From positions 1 to 52,816 of the forward strand of contig JAFAZC010000047.1 in NCBI GenBank assembly GCA_019239965.1: DNA of 52,816 bases. Direction: 5' to 3'. The notes beneath the pieces are model-generated. The model had not been told where the DNA came from and ran no database searches. It saw only the letters and a program-made list of their open reading frames with translations. The DNA is from Kutzneria sp. GTDB lineage: Bacteria > Actinomycetota > Actinomycetes > Mycobacteriales > Pseudonocardiaceae. The position numbers and the translations under genes were made by a program. This document shows positions 9,747-20,579 of the stretch, one piece after another. How positions within the stretch are numbered: position 1 is the stretch's first letter; every line of letters starts with the position of its first letter.

Positions 9747-10214
9747 GTGGTGGCGAAGCTCCCCGAGATGCTGTCCATCGGCCAGGTGTCCGAACGCAGC
9801 GGTGTCACCCCGACCGCGTTGCGGTTCTACGAGGACCGCGGGCTGATCAGCGCCGAGCGGACCACGGGAAACCAGCGCCGCTACGCCAGATCGGTGCTGC
9901 GCCGGCTCGCCTTCATCCGGACGGCGCAGCGAGTCGGGCTCAGCCTCGAGGACATCAGTACGGCGCTGGCCACACTGCCCAAGGGCCGCACTCCGACGAA
10001 AGCGGACTGGACCCGACTGGCGCGAACCTGGCAGGGTGAACTGAACGCCAGAATCGATGCGTTGAACCGCCTCAGGGACAAACTCTCCAACTGCGTCGGC
10101 TGCGGATGTCTTTCCCTCCGGGCCTGCGAGCTGTACAACACCGACGACCATCTGGTCGGTTACGGCCCGGGAGCGGTGAAGCTGCGGCCTGCGGCCGAGG
10201 GGGGCATCGACTGA
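9747..10214 (+). CDS. soxR: SoxR-type MerR family redox regulator
   Basis: A 155-residue MerR-family activator. The N-terminal winged helix reads SIGQVSERSGVTPTALRFYE, followed by the dimerisation helix. The C-terminal cysteine cluster C-x2-C-x-C-x5-C (CVGCGCLSLRACELY) is the [2Fe-2S] ligand set of SoxR. GTG at 9747 is used; TAGGAT four bases upstream would suit a leaderless transcript (inference). In actinomycetes SoxR responds to redox-active compounds; its target here is not evident. The divergent hypothetical (8919-9608) and the downstream ornithine-cyclodeaminase-like gene are candidates. Confidence 0.9.
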   Translation: MVAKLPEMLSIGQVSERSGVTPTALRFYEDRGLISAERTTGNQRRYARSVLRRLAFIRTAQRVGLSLEDISTALATLPKGRTPTKADWTRLARTWQGELNARIDALNRLRDKLSNCVGCGCLSLRACELYNTDDHLVGYGPGAVKLRPAAEGGID

Positions 10215-10324
10215 GCCCACTCTTGGTGTAAGCCGTTCCGCTGGGTGATCGGGATTGCTCCATTTCGAGGGTGCTCGGGTCCGCTGCTTGACGGCTGCCC
10301 TGGTTGGCGCCGCAGACTGGAACT

Positions 10325-11233
10325 GTGAAGGTGATCTCGGACGCCGACATTCGCGCGATCCTGAGTCCTGGCGCTGCGGTGCGGGCCTGCCGGGACGCGC
10401 TGGTCGCCGCCTACAAGGGCACGCTGCACGCTCCACTGCGGACCGGGGTCGACGTAGGATCGACCGAGTTGGTGTTCACCGCGGGCGGCACCCAGTCCGG
10501 CACGGTCGGGTTCCGCTGTTACGGCCTGTGGCCCGGTCCCGGCCATGCCGACCAACTCGTCGCCGTGTGGGGACCGGACGGAACACTGCGGGGGCTCGCC
10601 GTCGGCACGGCCCTCAGCGCGTGCCGCACCGGCGGCATCGGCGGGGCCGCGGTGGACGCGTTGGCCCGACCCGACGCCTCGGTCTGCGCGGTGATCGGCT
10701 CGGGAACGCAGTCGTGGGCTCAGTTGTGGGCCGCGTCCGCGGTTCGCGGCTTTACCGAGGTACGGGTCAGTTCGCCAACTCCGGAGAACCGAGCGAAGTT
10801 CGCCGCCCGCGCCCGGGACGAACTGGGTCTCAACGCGGTGGACATGGCCGACTCGGTCGAGGCCGTCCGTGGTGCCGACGTGGTGCTCGTCGCGACCAAG
10901 TCGGTGAGACCGGTGCTGCCGGCCACCGCCTTCGCGCCGGGCTGCCACATCAACACGATTGGACCGAAGCTGCGAGGGGCCAGTGAGCTGCCCGCCGAAC
11001 TGGCCAGCATAGCGGCCATCGTGAGTAGCGACTCCCCCGAACAGGCTGCCGCCTACGGCCACCCGTTCTTCACCAGCCGCAGGCTGGATCACCTCGGTGG
11101 GATCATCAACGGTGGGCTGCCGGGCCGGATCAGCGAGGGCCAGATCACCCTGTTCTGCTCGACCGGTCTCGCCGGCGCCGAAGTGGTACTCGCCGACCTG
11201 TTGCTGTCCGAGCTGGAACTGGCCGACGACTGA
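10325..11233 (+). CDS. ornithine cyclodeaminase / mu-crystallin family protein
   Basis: About 302 residues with the family's Rossmann fold: VCAVIGSGTQSWAQLWAASA binds NAD(P), followed by RVSSPTPENRAKFAARA. The N-terminal part has LVFTAGGT and TALSACRTGGIGGAAVDAL, where the arginine and glycine-rich turn are family features. The C-terminus has NTIGPKLRGASELP. Members act as cyclodeaminases, ketimine reductases or amino-acid dehydrogenases; substrate cannot be assigned. GTG at 10325 is preferred; a TTG at 10304 is possible. It follows soxR by 110 bases on the same strand. Confidence 0.85.
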   Translation: MKVISDADIRAILSPGAAVRACRDALVAAYKGTLHAPLRTGVDVGSTELVFTAGGTQSGTVGFRCYGLWPGPGHADQLVAVWGPDGTLRGLAVGTALSACRTGGIGGAAVDALARPDASVCAVIGSGTQSWAQLWAASAVRGFTEVRVSSPTPENRAKFAARARDELGLNAVDMADSVEAVRGADVVLVATKSVRPVLPATAFAPGCHINTIGPKLRGASELPAELASIAAIVSSDSPEQAAAYGHPFFTSRRLDHLGGIINGGLPGRISEGQITLFCSTGLAGAEVVLADLLLSELELADD

Positions 11234-11318
11234 CCCGGTCCGTACCGATCCACCGTCCCGGCGGGAGCTCGTCTCATCCGCCGTTTGAAGGTTGATGCCC
11301 CATTTCCGCTGTTCGCAT

Positions 11319-11338
11319 TGTTGACGTTAACGACAACA
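11319..11338. promoter_or_regulatory. near-perfect 20-bp palindrome upstream of the DUF6194 gene
   Basis: The sequence TGTTGACGTTAACGACAACA is self-complementary except for one pair, centred on GTTAAC. It lies 33 bases before the GTG at 11372. GATACT at 11357-11362 could be the -10 of a leaderless transcript, which would put the palindrome at about -35. It is an operator candidate of unknown factor. Confidence 0.5.
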
Positions 11339-11371
11339 TTCACTGGGTGGTTCAACGATACTCTTAACGGT

Positions 11372-11845
11372 GTGACAGCAGACGAATTGATTCGGTTCAT
11401 TGCCGGCCTTCCCGGCGTGGCGGTGGTCACCGCCGGCGAGGACACCGGAGCCCCCGAGGTCGCGTGGGGGGACTCGTTCTTCTTCTACGACCCCGACGGC
11501 GACGTCCCCGTCGACCGGCGGCTTCCGTTCGCGACGATCGTCACCAAGGACTACACCGGATTCGACACCGCGTCCAACCTGAACCGCCCCGGCGTTTTTC
11601 GGCTCAACATCGCGGTTGGTCGCGAGAGGTACCAGAGTCTGCTCGGCCATACGCCCGCCGAACACTCTAGCCACCGGGCGGGCTTCGACTACTCCGCTGT
11701 CGACCAGCTGCTGCCCAACCCGTCCTATGCGGCACAGGCCTGGATCGCCGTCCTGAATCCGGCCGAGGCGACCGGCGCGCAGGTACGGTCCCTGCTCACC
11801 GAGGCACACGCCAGGGCGGCCGAACGCCACCGGCCGCGCCGCTGA
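11372..11845 (+). CDS. DUF6194-type hypothetical protein
   Basis: A 157-residue soluble protein. It begins TADELIRFIAGLPGVAVVTA and contains WGDSFFFYDPDGD, FATIVTKDYTGFD, and RPGVFRLNIAVGRERYQSL, a pattern I recognise from actinobacterial DUF6194 proteins of this size. Function is unknown. GTG at 11372 gives the family length; an upstream ATG at 11285 would add a hydrophobic, promoter-like stretch and is rejected. It has its own palindromic upstream site and converges with the glycoside hydrolase gene. Confidence 0.75.
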   Translation: MTADELIRFIAGLPGVAVVTAGEDTGAPEVAWGDSFFFYDPDGDVPVDRRLPFATIVTKDYTGFDTASNLNRPGVFRLNIAVGRERYQSLLGHTPAEHSSHRAGFDYSAVDQLLPNPSYAAQAWIAVLNPAEATGAQVRSLLTEAHARAAERHRPRR

Positions 11846-11857
11846 GTGGGCTGTCCG

Positions 11858-13183
11858 TCAGGCCACAGTGATCCGCACGGTGTGCGAACCGGTCAGGGAC
11901 ACGGGAACCGCGGCTTCGGTGTTCACTTGACCGTCGACGGTGAAGGAGGTGACCCTGGTGCCTGAACCGGCAAGGGAAATCGCCAGTGTCATGTCGCGGT
12001 ACCGGATGTCGGTCAGGGTCACCTGCTGGAACGCGGCCGGTACCACCGGAGCGAAGCGGAGTGAATCCGTGCCCGGCCGCAGTCCGAACAGTCCGTGGTA
12101 GATCATGGACAGGTAGCCGGCCGCGCTCCACAGCTGGCGCGGTGACCCATCAGGAAAGCCGTCCTCAGGACGGTAGAACTCGTGAAACGTAGCGTCCTTC
12201 TTCGACAGTGCCAGCACCTTGTCCAGTTCGGCGCCGAAGACCGCGACGTCACCCGTCTTCGCGGCGGCCCGCGCCCAGTAGCCCTGCACGAAGGGCCACA
12301 CCATGCCGTTGTGGTAATAGCTGGCGAAGTCCTTGGAGTAGTCCTTCCACTCCGGATACTGCGGCCACAGGCAGGGCAGTCCCTGCGCGGTGGTCGGTGT
12401 GCTCTGCATGATGTCGGCCGCCTGCGAAGGACTCGCGACGCCCCACAGCACGGCGAGGGACTCCCCCAGGCCCTCCATGCGGTCGGAAAGCATCCCGTCC
12501 TCGTCCTCGTAGTAGGCGTAGTAACCGTTGTCGGGCAACCACAGTCGTTCGTTGATCGACGTCCTCAGCCGTGCGGCGCTGTTGTCCAGGGACTCGACGT
12601 CCTCGCCGAGGAGCGCGCCCATTCGCGCCCCGAGCACGTAACCGCGGTGGTAGAGCAGGTTGGTGCTCAGCGCCTTGGTCCGTCCGACAGCGGCGCCATC
12701 GAAGGCGTACTTGCCCGGATATCCGCTGTTGGACTCCATGAAGCTCGAGCATCCGCGGAACAGGCCGGATTCCGCGTCGAAGGCATCCCGCTCGGCACGA
12801 GCCAGGGTGTTGGTGGTGACCGTGTGGCTCCACCGCAGGAATTCTCGGTCCCCAGTGAGCAGGTAGGTTGACCAGGCCCCGACCGCTCCGACGATCGAGT
12901 CGGTCAGGTTCGGCCAGCCACCGAAATGTCCGGCCCGGTCCTGGACCCAGACCTCACCGAGAGCGCCGTCGTTGGACGTCATGCCGCGCATGGTCGCCAT
13001 CGCGACGTCAGGATGGAGCAGGCCCGCTCCGAGGTCGACAGAGTAGGACGTGTCCCTTGTCCACACCGATGCCCAGTTCTGGCCGGCGATGAACGTGCCG
13101 TCGACGATGTCGCCGGCGATGTCGTCGACGGCCTTGCGGTACGCGGCGTCGTGGTCGGCATTCCCGGAGGACAGAAAGGTCAC
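11858..13183 (-). CDS. glycoside hydrolase-like protein, (alpha/alpha)6 barrel
   Basis: A 441-residue protein resembling the glycogen-debranching/GH63-like helical-barrel hydrolases (MGH1-like domain). Seen: QNWASVWTRDTSYSVDLGAG, with the WxRD element common to these barrels, then GYPGKYAFDGAAVGRTKALS, YHNGMVWPFVQGYWARAA and DGSPRQLWSAAGYLSM. The C-terminal 80 residues look like a beta-sandwich cap (LTDIRYRDMTLAISL). There is no signal peptide. GTG at 13183 is the best start; the 5' extension is not conserved-looking. It lies downstream of hisB and the 54-residue membrane protein, but 100 bases away. Substrate is unknown. Confidence 0.8.
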   Translation of the reverse strand: MTFLSSGNADHDAAYRKAVDDIAGDIVDGTFIAGQNWASVWTRDTSYSVDLGAGLLHPDVAMATMRGMTSNDGALGEVWVQDRAGHFGGWPNLTDSIVGAVGAWSTYLLTGDREFLRWSHTVTTNTLARAERDAFDAESGLFRGCSSFMESNSGYPGKYAFDGAAVGRTKALSTNLLYHRGYVLGARMGALLGEDVESLDNSAARLRTSINERLWLPDNGYYAYYEDEDGMLSDRMEGLGESLAVLWGVASPSQAADIMQSTPTTAQGLPCLWPQYPEWKDYSKDFASYYHNGMVWPFVQGYWARAAAKTGDVAVFGAELDKVLALSKKDATFHEFYRPEDGFPDGSPRQLWSAAGYLSMIYHGLFGLRPGTDSLRFAPVVPAAFQQVTLTDIRYRDMTLAISLAGSGTRVTSFTVDGQVNTEAAVPVSLTGSHTVRITVA

Positions 13184-13283
13184 TCCATCACCGTAGCCTC
13201 GACAATGCGCGCTTTCGACGCCGACGAGCCGGTTTCCACCGGTCGGCCGCAGATGGTCACGCCAGTGCGGCGCCCGCCGCGGA

Positions 13284-13448
13284 TCAGGTGGCCAGGAACC
13301 AGGCGACGGCACCACCCGCCGCGAGCAGGGCGAGCAGTCCGACCACCATGGCCATCATCTTGGCCGTCTTCCAAGTCGCGTACACGCCACCGATCAGGAA
13401 GCCGGCGAGTGCGAGCAGTCCGACCGCGATCCACTCGTGCTGGGACAT
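13284..13448 (-). CDS. 54-residue two-helix membrane protein downstream of hisB
   Basis: A short frame from ATG 13448 to TGA 13284, nine bases after the hisB stop. It translates to MSQHEWIAVGLLALAGFLIG at the N-terminus, a basic turn (TWKTAKMMAM) and a second helix (VVGLLALLAAGGAVAWFLAT). Two transmembrane helices of regular length and operon position support a real gene. The family is not recognised. Confidence 0.7.
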   Translation of the reverse strand: MSQHEWIAVGLLALAGFLIGGVYATWKTAKMMAMVVGLLALLAAGGAVAWFLAT

Positions 13449-13457
13449 GCCGTCTTC

Positions 13458-14056
13458 TTACAGCACGCCCTTGGATGACGGGACGCCGCCCGTCCTGGGG
13501 TCGGCCTCCGACGCGGCCCGTACCGCCCTCGCGACCGCCTTGTACTGGGCCTCGGTGACATGATGCGGATCGCGGCCATGGATCACACGGACGTGCAGCG
13601 CGATGTGCGCGTGGAAGGCGATCGACTCGAACACGTGCCGGTTGAGGACCGTGGGGTAGTTCCCGCCGACGACGAACGTGGTCAGCGACTCGGGCTCGCC
13701 GAGGTGCACGCAGTAGGGTCGGCCGGACAGGTCGACGGCGGCGTGCGCGAGCGTCTCGTCCATCGGGACCCACGCATCGCCGAACCTGCGAATACCCGTC
13801 TTGTCGCCGAGTGCCTCCCGGATCGCCTTCCCCAGCACGATCGAGACGTCTTCCACGGTGTGGTGGGCGTCGATGTCGACGTCACCGGTGGCCCGCACCC
13901 TCAGGTCCAGGCTTGCGTGTACGCCGAAGGCGGTGAGCATGTGGTCGTAGAACGGCACTCCCGTGTCGATCTCGACGACCCCGGTGCCGTCGAGATCGAG
14001 TTCGACGAGAACGGAGGATTCCCTTGTGGTTCGCTCGACCTTGCCGATCCGGCTCA

Positions 14057-14057
<1 letters not shown>
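13458..14057 (-). CDS. hisB: imidazoleglycerol-phosphate dehydratase
   Basis: A 199-residue monofunctional dehydratase of histidine synthesis. Metal-binding signatures DAHHTVEDV and [14 protein letters not shown] carry the two HHxxE motifs; [15 protein letters not shown] is the conserved N-terminal block. There is no fused phosphatase. ATG at 14057 shares its A with the hisC stop (TGATG), so the two are translationally coupled. Confidence 0.96.
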
Positions 14058-16521
<2,464 letters not shown>

Positions 16522-16535
16522 GACCACCAGGGTAC

Positions 16536-17398
16536 TCAGCGGCGTGTGCGCAGCTTCGCCACGGCCCGCACGAAGGTGTCGATCTGCTCGGGAGTGACGA
16601 AGTAGTGCGGCGACGCCCGGACGAGGACGTCGAGCCCGCGCCGGGACATGTCCAGCAGCGTGGACGTCGCGGCGCTGCGGGTGAGGATGATGTCCCGCGC
16701 GGCAAGGACGTCGCGGACCCGTTCGCTGTCCATCCCGTCGACGGTGAAGCTGACTAGACCGCATCGGGTAGTGCCGAGATCGTGGACCCGCACACCGGGC
16801 ACCGCCGACAGGCCTTCCCTGATCGCCTCAGCCCGCTGGCCAACGGCGGCCGCGATGTCCCCGATCCCCAGGTCGAGGGCATAGCGCACGGCGGCGAGCA
16901 GGCCGAGTCGCTCGGCGACGCCGTGCTCCCACAGCTCGTAGACCCGGGCGTCTGACCGGAGCTGGTAGCCGGTCGGCGTGGTCCAGGTGCCGCCGTGCAG
17001 GTCGACCAGACGGGGCCGGAGCCGGTCGGCGATGTCCGACCGCACCACGAGGACGCCGGTGCCACGCGGGCCGCGCAGCCACTTGCGGTCGGTCGCGGAG
17101 AGCAGGTCGACGCCGAGGTCGGTGACGTCGATGGGCAGCTGGCCGACGGACTGGCAGGCGTCCAGCAGCACGAGCGCGTCGACCCGGTGAGCGGCCGGCC
17201 GAGCAACGGGTAACCCGCGGCGAGGTCCTCGGCCCGTTCCGCCGCGGCCCGGTAGCCACCGATCTCGGCCTCCCGTGCCAGATGGCCGTACACCTGCTCG
17301 AGCACAGGGGTCGGCGGAAGCGACGAGCCGGCACTGTCCAGGAAGATCCTTTCCTTGGCCCCCGGGGTGTCGGCGCGCACCACGGCGAGGTCGATCAT
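16536..17398 (-). pseudogene. class V aminotransferase, internal deletion and frameshift
   Basis: The N-terminal 60 or so residues (from ATG 17398: IFLDSAGSSLPPTPVLEQVY, then AAAERAEDLAAGY) and the C-terminal 210 residues (LVLLDACQSVGQLPIDV, ATDRKWLRGPRGTGVL with the PLP lysine, through [14 protein letters not shown]) are recognisable but in different frames. Around 17190-17215 the frame changes (PLLGRPLTG to HRVDALVLL), and roughly 100-130 residues expected between the two parts are absent compared with the intact 451-residue relative at 50718-52073. This is a deletion remnant. It lies in the same orientation just upstream of hisD. Confidence 0.82.
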
Positions 17399-17414
17399 CG
17401 ATCCTCCACCGTGC

Positions 17415-18974
17415 TCAGCGCGGGACCCATGCCCGCAGGTTCCACCAGGGGCCCCAGGACAGCGCACCGTGGTCGAACGGCTCCACCACGGATTGATATC
17501 CCGTCCAGTAGTCGTGCGTCACGTAGGTGTGGCCGACGCTGGCGAGCACCACGAGGCCCGGGTCCACGAGGTAGGCGCGCTGGGCCTGCCGGAACGCGGC
17601 GGCGCGCTGGGCGGGATCGGTGGCGCGGTGGGCGCTGTCCAGGGCCGCGTCCACCCGTGTGTCGGTGTAGCCGCCAGGATTCGCGGTGCCCCCCGTGTGC
17701 AGCGCGGACGCGAACCCCAGATCGGGATCGAACGGGTCACCGGCGCTCATCACCTCGGCTTCGGTGCCGGCCCGTGCCGCCAGCGTGCCGCGGTCGACGG
17801 CCGTCACGTCGACCGCGACACCGACCTCGCGCACCTGCTTCGCCACCGCCTGCGCCAGTTTCGTCCGCTCACTGTCGCCGGTCGGGCACATGAGGGTAAA
17901 CCGTGCCGGCACCCCGCCACGGCTTCTGATCCCGTCCGCGCCAACGGTCCAACCGGCCTGATCGAGGATGTGTGTGGCCTCGTCCCGGTCGTGGCGGTAG
18001 CGCGCCTGTGGCTCGACGAACTCGGGCAACGTGTCCGGCATCGGCGTGTACGCCGGTGTCCCTTTTCCGGCGAGCACCGAACCGACAAGGCCAGCACGGT
18101 CAACGGCGTAGTTGAGCGCCAGCCGCATCGCGCGGTCGGCGGTCACCGGGTTGTGTGTGGGCAGGGTGACCGCGAGGAACTCCGCGCTGTCCTGCGTGAT
18201 CACACGGACGCCGTCGGTCCCCACGAACTCGGCGGCCCTGGCAGGGGGCAGCTCGACGCCGTCGAACTCCCCGGCGCGCATCCGACTGGCCCGCGCGGTG
18301 TCGTCGGGCACGAACACCACGGTCAGCTTGGTGACCTTCGGCACACCGCCGAAATAGGACTTGTTCGCCTGCAACACCATTCGGTCCCCTTTGGTCCAGC
18401 TGACCAACTGGTAGGGGCCGGTGCCAACCGGCTTGGCCGCGGTGGCCACCACACCGAGTGCGGTGCGGGAGACGATTCCCAACACCAGCTTGGCCGGAAA
18501 GGGCGGGTACGGGTAGGCCAGATCGAAACGCACCGTCGTCGCGTCGAGCAGGACGACGTCGGCGAGCATGTCGTAGCCGGACCGCACGGTGGCGCCGTAC
18601 GTGGGATCCAGCAACGCGCGGTAGGTGGCCGCGACGTCGGCGGCGTCGAGCTTGGTGCCGTCGGCGAACAAGATGTCGTCGCGAATGTGGACCGTCCAGG
18701 ATCGCCCGTCAGCGGACGGTTCTGGATACCGCTTGGCCAACGCGGGTTGGAGTGTCCGGTTCGCGTCGTAGGCCAGTAGGCCGTCGAACAGTTTCGCGGC
18801 ACCGTATGGGGCGTAGCCGAGCAACGGATTCAGGCTCGCGGGCTCGACCGGGTCGGCGAGCACCATCGCGGTGTGGTCCGCGCCGCCAACGACAGTCGGC
18901 GGCGGGGCGCCGGTGCACGCCGTGGCCACCATCAGGACCCCGGCCAAAGCTGTGAACGGAAACCAACGACGCAC
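17415..18974 (-). CDS. ABC transporter substrate-binding lipoprotein, SBP_bac_5 (peptide/nickel) type
   Basis: A 519-residue secreted binding protein. The N-terminus is a lipoprotein signal (FTALAGVLMVATAC, Cys about residue 20). Family segments: SLNPLLGYAPYGAAKLFDGL, RYPEPSADGRSWTVHIRDDI (RDDILFADGTKL), PVGTGPYQLVSW and MRLALNYAVDRAGLVGSVL. No permease or ATPase genes adjoin it, so partners are encoded elsewhere. It is divergent from the amidase gene, with a 79-base gap. Ligand is likely a peptide or similar small solute (family inference). Confidence 0.9.
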   Translation of the reverse strand: MRRWFPFTALAGVLMVATACTGAPPPTVVGGADHTAMVLADPVEPASLNPLLGYAPYGAAKLFDGLLAYDANRTLQPALAKRYPEPSADGRSWTVHIRDDILFADGTKLDAADVAATYRALLDPTYGATVRSGYDMLADVVLLDATTVRFDLAYPYPPFPAKLVLGIVSRTALGVVATAAKPVGTGPYQLVSWTKGDRMVLQANKSYFGGVPKVTKLTVVFVPDDTARASRMRAGEFDGVELPPARAAEFVGTDGVRVITQDSAEFLAVTLPTHNPVTADRAMRLALNYAVDRAGLVGSVLAGKGTPAYTPMPDTLPEFVEPQARYRHDRDEATHILDQAGWTVGADGIRSRGGVPARFTLMCPTGDSERTKLAQAVAKQVREVGVAVDVTAVDRGTLAARAGTEAEVMSAGDPFDPDLGFASALHTGGTANPGGYTDTRVDAALDSAHRATDPAQRAAAFRQAQRAYLVDPGLVVLASVGHTYVTHDYWTGYQSVVEPFDHGALSWGPWWNLRAWVPR

Positions 18975-19053
18975 GATACGACCCTATCCGGTACCACCCG
19001 GCGTCCGGGCCGAAAGGGTTGCCCCGGCTGACGCACTCTTGTATGCAGCAGGT

Positions 19054-19839
19054 ATGCGGCTCGGACTCTGTCAGCTCACCTCGACCCCGGACAAGCAGGC
19101 GAACCTCGCACTCGTCGGTGCGGCGATGGCCACCGCCGCCGAACGCGGCGCCCAGATCGCGGTCTTTCCCGAAGCCACGATGGCCCGCTTCGGGACTCCG
19201 CTCCGCCCGGTGGCCGAGCCGCTCGACGGTCCGTGGGCGAACGCGGTCCGCGAACTCGCGGTGGCCAACGGCGTGGTGGCCATGGTTGGCATGTTCACCC
19301 CGGCCGACGACGGCAGGGTGCACAACACGCTGCTCGTCACCAGTGCCCACACGCATCTGGGCTACGACAAGATCCACCTGTTCGACGCGTTCGGATTCAC
19401 CGAATCCGCCACGGTGGCGCCGGGCGAGCCGACGGTCGTCGTCGACCTCGACGGCGTGCGGGTGGGCCTGGCGATCTGCTACGACCTGCGGTTCCCCGGC
19501 CTGTTCACCACCCTGGCCGACCAGGGCGCCACCGTGATCGTGGTGCCCGCGTCCTGGGGTGGCGGGCCCGGCAAGCGCGAGCAGTGGGAGCTGCTGGTCC
19601 GTGCGCGCGCGCTGGACAGCACCAGTTGGGTCCTCGGGTGCGGACAGGCGCCGCCGGACACCGGTGCCGAAACGGGGAAGGCGCCGACCGGAATCGGGCA
19701 CAGCATCGTCGCCGACCCCTTCGGTCGAGTGCACGCCCGGCTCGGCGAGGAGCCGGGCATCCTCGTCGTCGACGTCGACCCCGCCATGGCCGCCGAGGCC
19801 CGTGCGGCGATCCCGGTGCTCGCCAACCGCCGATTGTGA
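19054..19839 (+). CDS. carbon-nitrogen hydrolase (nitrilase superfamily, Nit-like amidase)
   Basis: A 261-residue amidase. The Glu-Lys-Cys triad is visible: Glu in VFPEATMARF, Lys in GYDKIHLFDAF, Cys in AICYDLRFPGLF. The YDKIHLFD and CYDLRFP signatures resemble the Nit branch, some of which hydrolyse deaminated glutathione-type amides; in an actinobacterium the real substrate is open. ATG at 19054 gives the family start (MRLGLCQLTSTPD). It converges with the peroxiredoxin gene, nine bases apart. Confidence 0.9.
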   Translation: MRLGLCQLTSTPDKQANLALVGAAMATAAERGAQIAVFPEATMARFGTPLRPVAEPLDGPWANAVRELAVANGVVAMVGMFTPADDGRVHNTLLVTSAHTHLGYDKIHLFDAFGFTESATVAPGEPTVVVDLDGVRVGLAICYDLRFPGLFTTLADQGATVIVVPASWGGGPGKREQWELLVRARALDSTSWVLGCGQAPPDTGAETGKAPTGIGHSIVADPFGRVHARLGEEPGILVVDVDPAMAAEARAAIPVLANRRL

Positions 19840-19848
19840 GTGGCCCGG

Positions 19849-20322
19849 TCAGCCGTCAGCGGTGGTGCCGAGATCCTCGATGGCCGCGGCTACGGCCTTC
19901 CGGTCGTAGCTTCCGGTGGGCACAGTGGCGCTGTGTGAGTGTCGGACCACGCCGTGCGGATCGATCAGGACGCTGCCCGACTGTCGCATCGACCCGAACA
20001 GCTTCCTGGCCAGCCCGAAGGCTTCGTGCGGGCTGCCCCGGCGGCCGGTGACGACAAGAAACGGGATGCCGTTCTTCGCTTTCCACGCGGCCGCGGCACC
20101 GCGGTCCTCGGGAACCGCGATCAGGACCTCGACACCGACGGCCGCGAACCGCGCGCGGCTCCGGACCAGGTCCTTGACGTGCCGGGTGCACACCGGACAC
20201 GACACCGAACGCACGAAGTACAGCAGGACACTCTGCTTGTCGTGGTAATCGGACAGGTTCACCACTGTCCCCGTGGTGTCTTCCAAGGCGACGCAAGGTG
20301 CGACGGAACCGGCCTCAAGCAT
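19849..20322 (-). CDS. peroxiredoxin-like AhpC/TSA family protein
   Basis: A 157-residue thioredoxin-fold protein. Seen: APCVALEDTTGTVVNLSDYH, LYFVRSVSCPVCTRHVKDL with a CPVC motif at the redox site, and GSVLIDPHGVVRHSHSAT. The CxxC, in place of the usual peroxidatic TxxC context, suggests a thiol-disulfide or bacterioferritin-comigratory-like function. ATG at 20322 has GAGGGGAG upstream. Longer upstream readings are not needed. Confidence 0.82.
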   Translation of the reverse strand: MLEAGSVAPCVALEDTTGTVVNLSDYHDKQSVLLYFVRSVSCPVCTRHVKDLVRSRARFAAVGVEVLIAVPEDRGAAAAWKAKNGIPFLVVTGRRGSPHEAFGLARKLFGSMRQSGSVLIDPHGVVRHSHSATVPTGSYDRKAVAAAIEDLGTTADG

Positions 20323-20579
20323 GGGAACTCCCCTCTCAGGTGAGTGAGCGTGCGAAACGCGCCGGCCTCGTGACAGCCAGCAACTCATAAGAGAGGCATC
20401 GATGGCCGTTCAGGATTCACGCGTGTCGCGGGTCCAGCGGTCACGGTTGCGGAAGGGAACCAGAACGCGGCGGCGTGCGTCGACAGTGCTGACCGAACCG
20501 CAAGGGGATCCCGTTTCGCGTCACCGACCGCGGCGACGAGCCGCTTCTCACGGGTTGTTGTTGCACGGAAGGGAAAGAC

